Shown here: positions 61,895 to 64,000 of the stretch, piece by piece
Position numbering within the stretch: the first letter of the stretch is position 1
Layout of the letters: the number at the start of each line of letters is the position of its first letter
Assembly (NCBI GenBank): GCA_024998595.1
Contig: JACOEK010000005.1
Span: 224,333-288,332 of the forward strand
Origin: Nitrospira sp.
GTDB taxonomy: Bacteria > Nitrospirota > Nitrospiria > Nitrospirales > Nitrospiraceae
DNA length: 64,000 nucleotides
Direction: 5' to 3'
Notes under the pieces: generated by a model
What the model saw: the letters and a program-made list of their open reading frames with translations, nothing else
Database searches by the model: none
What the model was told of the DNA's origin: nothing
Program-made: the position numbers and the translations under genes

Positions 61895-62589
61895 TCGTAG
61901 CTGATCGACATCGAAGCCGGGCATACAGGGCCAGCCGCATTCTGGGGTCTTCCTGCTTGCTGTTCTCGCTGACGCTTGCTGCCTTAGGCGGGTGCGCCAA
62001 CGAAGAGAACCTGCGCAAGTCGAAAGGGTTTTACCAGGAAGGGGTTGCTCGGCTGAGTTCCGATCAGCAGCAGGCCTATGTGTCGTTTCAGAAAGCCGTG
62101 AAGCTGAATCCTGACAACAAGGAAGCGCACTACGGACTGGGGCACATCTATGCTTCGCAAGGACGACTCAGGCTGGCTGAGGAATCCTTCCGCGAGGCGA
62201 TTCGCATCGACGGGGATTATGCCGAGGCCAATACGTATCTCGGCCAGGTCTTAGCCAGTCAAGACCGGTGGAAGGATGCCATCGCAGCCTACCGGCAGGC
62301 TCTCAACAATCCCCTCTATCCCACGCCGGACCTGGCCCGGTTTCAGCTGGGAAAAGCCTTGATGCACGAAGGCGACCTGCAGGGGGCGATGGAGGTCTTG
62401 GAAGACGCGACGACCGTGACGCCACCCAATGTGCCGCCCGCGATGCTGCAATTGGAGCTGGCGCGCGTATACCACAAGCTTGGATTCGATGTGCGGGCGC
62501 GTGAAGCTCTGTCGAAAGTCTCGACCCTGGATAAAAGCGGAGAGCAGGCGGCTGCGGCGCAGGAACTCCTCGGTAAGCTCAAACCATAG
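61891..62589 (+). CDS. TPR lipoprotein
   Basis: A 232-residue protein with lipobox LAALGGC at Cys35 and four or five TPR units: YQEGVARLSSDQQQAYVSFQ, AHYGLGHIYASQGRLRLAEE, ANTYLGQVLASQDRWKDAIA, ARFQLGKALMHEGDLQGAME. It resembles the PilF/PilW type that pilots type IV pilus secretin; no pilus genes are seen here, so a general scaffold role is equally likely. Coupled by ATGA to the upstream kinase gene and 9 nt from rodZ. Confidence 0.82.
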   Translation: MIVADRHRSRAYRASRILGSSCLLFSLTLAALGGCANEENLRKSKGFYQEGVARLSSDQQQAYVSFQKAVKLNPDNKEAHYGLGHIYASQGRLRLAEESFREAIRIDGDYAEANTYLGQVLASQDRWKDAIAAYRQALNNPLYPTPDLARFQLGKALMHEGDLQGAMEVLEDATTVTPPNVPPAMLQLELARVYHKLGFDVRAREALSKVSTLDKSGEQAAAAQELLGKLKP

Positions 62590-62598
62590 GCGGATATC

Positions 62599-63546
62599 AT
62601 GGAATCAGTGGGTGAATTTTTTCGGCAGGTGCGTGAGACCAAAGGTCTGACAGTCGATGAGGTGGCCTCGAAGACCAGAATCCGCACGGACTTTGTCAAA
62701 GCGCTCGAAGAAGGAAATTTCGCCAAATTACCCGACCAGGTGTTTGCGCGCGGATTTGTCCGGTCCTATGCGCGGTCATTGGGGCTGGATGAAGAAGATG
62801 CCATTCATCGATTCGTGCAGTCCGCCGGGGCATTTTACGAAAAGCAGGGTGAACGGGAACGATTGCGGCAACGCCAGGTAGAGGAAGAACGCCGTCGCAA
62901 GGCCAATCGCAAGGCCGTAGGGGTGGCGATTGCAGTCGCGATTGCGACACTGGTGTTTCTGCTGAGCCGTGAACAGACTTCTACGCTGGTGCGCCGCTCC
63001 GGGTCGGACGCGCCGACCATCAGTAAGAAGAGTGCTCCCTTTGCCAAGGATGCCAAGGAGCCGGCTTCCCGCCCGGCTGCCGAGCTTCCGCCTCCCATTG
63101 CTCCCACCATGAAGCCGGTTGAGCCGCCCGCGGTTTCTGTGAAGCCTGCGCAAGAAAAAGTGCCGGCTGCTCCGCAGGCCTCGACGCCGATTGCGGTCGC
63201 CAAAGCGCCAGCCCCATTAGACACAGCTGCCTCTCAGCCCACCGCCTCCATGGGATCGGACGGCCCTCTCGCAGGCTTGTCGGTAGATGGACCGGTCGGC
63301 TCGGATGGGCCGCTCGTCCTCGACCTCGCCGCCACTGAGTTGAGCTGGGTTGTGGTTCAAGTCGATTCCGGTAGCCACCAGGAGGCGTTGCTGCGTCCTG
63401 GAGAGAAGGCCCAGTGGAAGGCGCAGGACCAGTTTACGGTGACGCTCGGCAATGCCGGGGGAGTTCGCGCCGAATTGAATGGCAAACCGCAAAAGCCTTT
63501 TGGCCCCAGCGGCAAGGTGGTGCGGGATGTCGTCATCAAACGTTGA
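62599..63546 (+). CDS. rodZ: RodZ-like cell-shape protein (HTH-TM-DUF4115)
   Basis: A 315-residue bitopic inner-membrane protein. Cytoplasmic Xre-type HTH (residues 1-75, RQVRETKGLTVDEVASKTRI and PDQVFARGFVRSYARSLGLD), basic segment, one helix at about 108-122 (AVGVAIAVAIATLVFLLSRE), a long Pro/Ala-rich linker, and a C-terminal DUF4115 domain (LDLAATELSWVVVQVDSGSH; GNAGGVRAELNGKPQKPFGP). RodZ binds MreB and organises cell-wall growth in rods or curved cells. mreB itself is not in the window. Confidence 0.9.
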   Translation: MESVGEFFRQVRETKGLTVDEVASKTRIRTDFVKALEEGNFAKLPDQVFARGFVRSYARSLGLDEEDAIHRFVQSAGAFYEKQGERERLRQRQVEEERRRKANRKAVGVAIAVAIATLVFLLSREQTSTLVRRSGSDAPTISKKSAPFAKDAKEPASRPAAELPPPIAPTMKPVEPPAVSVKPAQEKVPAAPQASTPIAVAKAPAPLDTAASQPTASMGSDGPLAGLSVDGPVGSDGPLVLDLAATELSWVVVQVDSGSHQEALLRPGEKAQWKAQDQFTVTLGNAGGVRAELNGKPQKPFGPSGKVVRDVVIKR

Positions 63547-63646
63547 GCGAGTGGTCTGCGCAGGTACATGCCTCCTGGCTGACGTTCGGTTCTTTCCTTC
63601 CTGCTCCCGCCAAGATCTCCTTTTCTCCAATGCATGAGTTGTGAAG

Positions 63647-63705
63647 GCGCCTCCTCTCTGTCACCTCCGCGCTCGAATGAGGCGAGGAGGAGGTGTCTGA
63701 GGCGC
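63647..63705. other. Compound inverted repeat behind rodZ
   Basis: GCGCCTC (63647) pairs with GAGGCGC (ending 63705) and, inside, CACCTCC pairs with GGAGGTG. The outer stem brackets an alternative inner hairpin. No U-tract is present, so a terminator role is uncertain. Confidence 0.4.
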
Positions 63706-63866
63706 AAAGGTGTCACGGCTGGAGGCCAGTACGTACTTGCCGAAGGGGTGAGACCTCTGAATGCGCAGAATTCATGCAGTTTTTTCAGTGCCCACGCTGG
63801 CACGGCCCTTGATTCTCCCTGAAGTCAGTATGGAGGAAGCAGGCAAGGCCGAGGCGGGCCATTCCC

Positions 63867-63896
63867 TTGACAAGACAGAAAACGCGTTGCTATAGT
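63867..63896 (+). promoter_or_regulatory. Strong sigma-70 promoter for the last gene
   Basis: TTGACA (63867-63872), 18-bp spacer, TGCTATAGT with extended TG and TATAGT (63891-63896). It would give a 5'UTR of about 94 nt before the ATG at 63997. Confidence 0.7.
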
Positions 63897-63996
63897 TCGC
63901 CTGTTTTGTCGCCCTTGTCATCAGCTTTTTACCATGCTGTTCCGTATAAGCGAGTCGTTGTTCACGCGGTGGGTTCAACACAAAGGAGGAGTTCTG

Positions 63997-64000
63997 ATGG
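63997..64000 (+). CDS. Start of a gene cut by the window end
   Basis: AAGGAGGA at 63983-63990 followed 6 nt later by ATG at 63997. Only the start codon and one base are inside the window, so the product cannot be named. The strong promoter upstream suggests a well-expressed gene. Confidence 0.6.

Larger units (their letters stand above)
63547..63996. other. 450-bp intergenic region with hairpin and promoter
   Basis: No reading frame is supported. It holds a compound hairpin (63647-63705), a TGGCACG-type -24-like box at 63799, and a strong sigma-70 promoter at 63867-63896 that leads to a Shine-Dalgarno and ATG at the window edge. The region starts directly behind rodZ. Confidence 0.55.

Noticed and set aside
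63799..63814. Sigma-54 promoter TGGCACG-GCCC-TTGAT
   Set aside because: The -24 box is perfect but the essential GC of the -12 box is GA; a much better sigma-70 promoter lies downstream.
1..64000. CRISPR arrays, insertion sequences, prophage, rRNA
   Set aside because: No regularly spaced direct repeats, transposase, capsid or tail genes, or rRNA signatures were seen on either strand.

Overview
This 64-kb window reads as a chromosomal segment of a nitrite-oxidising or comammox-type Nitrospira, or a close relative in the phylum Nitrospirota. That assignment is an inference from gene content and style: high-GC DNA, a Tol-Pal locus with an extra CpoB-like gene, DUF1015, DUF5069 and VanZ genes, a GH57 glycosidase next to galT, an orphan sigma-54 response regulator, and dispersed GCAGGCTGTT-ended repeats. 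No rRNA, CRISPR array, prophage or insertion sequence was seen. Two tRNA genes (Val-TAC, Asp-GTC) are present.

Layout. 1-6.3 kb (minus): ppk1 (cut by the window edge), an exported jelly-roll protein coupled to ilvD, then an envelope set: PepSY protein, Spy-like His/Met-rich protein, MarC and a DnaJ-like co-chaperone. 6.6-12.5 kb (minus): a membrane-anchored SGNH protein and a complete CUT1 sugar ABC importer, with a repeat element between the second permease and the ATPase. 12.8-22 kb: an exported BACON/Fn3 protein with a possible sigma-54 promoter, a VOC protein, DNA alkylation repair genes (ogt, Ada-AlkA fusion), a TtuA/TtuB-like tRNA thiolation pair, a second SGNH protein, galT and a GH57 enzyme. 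22-30 kb: VanZ, a zinc-ribbon protein, aldo/keto reductase, the AmgK-MurU cell-wall recycling pair, an NtrC-type regulator, DUF1015 and a polyprenyl diphosphate synthase. 30.5-36.6 kb: gltB-gltD (glutamate synthase), followed by a lone AT-richer HEPN/AbiU2 gene and a DUF5069 gene. 37.7-45.1 kb: mostly exported or membrane proteins of poorly known function (repeat protein, FKBP, FGE-fold protein, coiled-coil lipoprotein, exported bifunctional-nuclease-fold protein, PilZ protein). 45.4-50 kb: trpS, a TPR plus periplasmic-binding fusion, xerD and the tRNAs. 50-57.2 kb: tolQ-tolR-tolA-tolB-pal and two cpoB paralogues. 57.2-63.5 kb: mutL-miaA-mtnP-pfkB-TPR-rodZ in one tightly packed plus-strand run.

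How the genes work together. Envelope maintenance dominates: Tol-Pal-CpoB, RodZ, AmgK/MurU, the LpoA-like protein, octaprenyl-type synthase and several lipoproteins. Nitrogen assimilation is represented by GltBD, and phosphate/carbon storage by Ppk1, GalT and GH57.

The most interesting non-genic signals are two. First, a family of about 125-bp palindromic-ended repeats sits in the same orientation directly behind stop codons. Second, at least six genes lacking a Shine-Dalgarno have -10 boxes only about 5-11 nt from the start codon, which suggests leaderless transcripts. No undescribed multi-gene defence or biosynthetic system could be demonstrated; the best single-gene defence candidate is the HEPN/AbiU2 gene.
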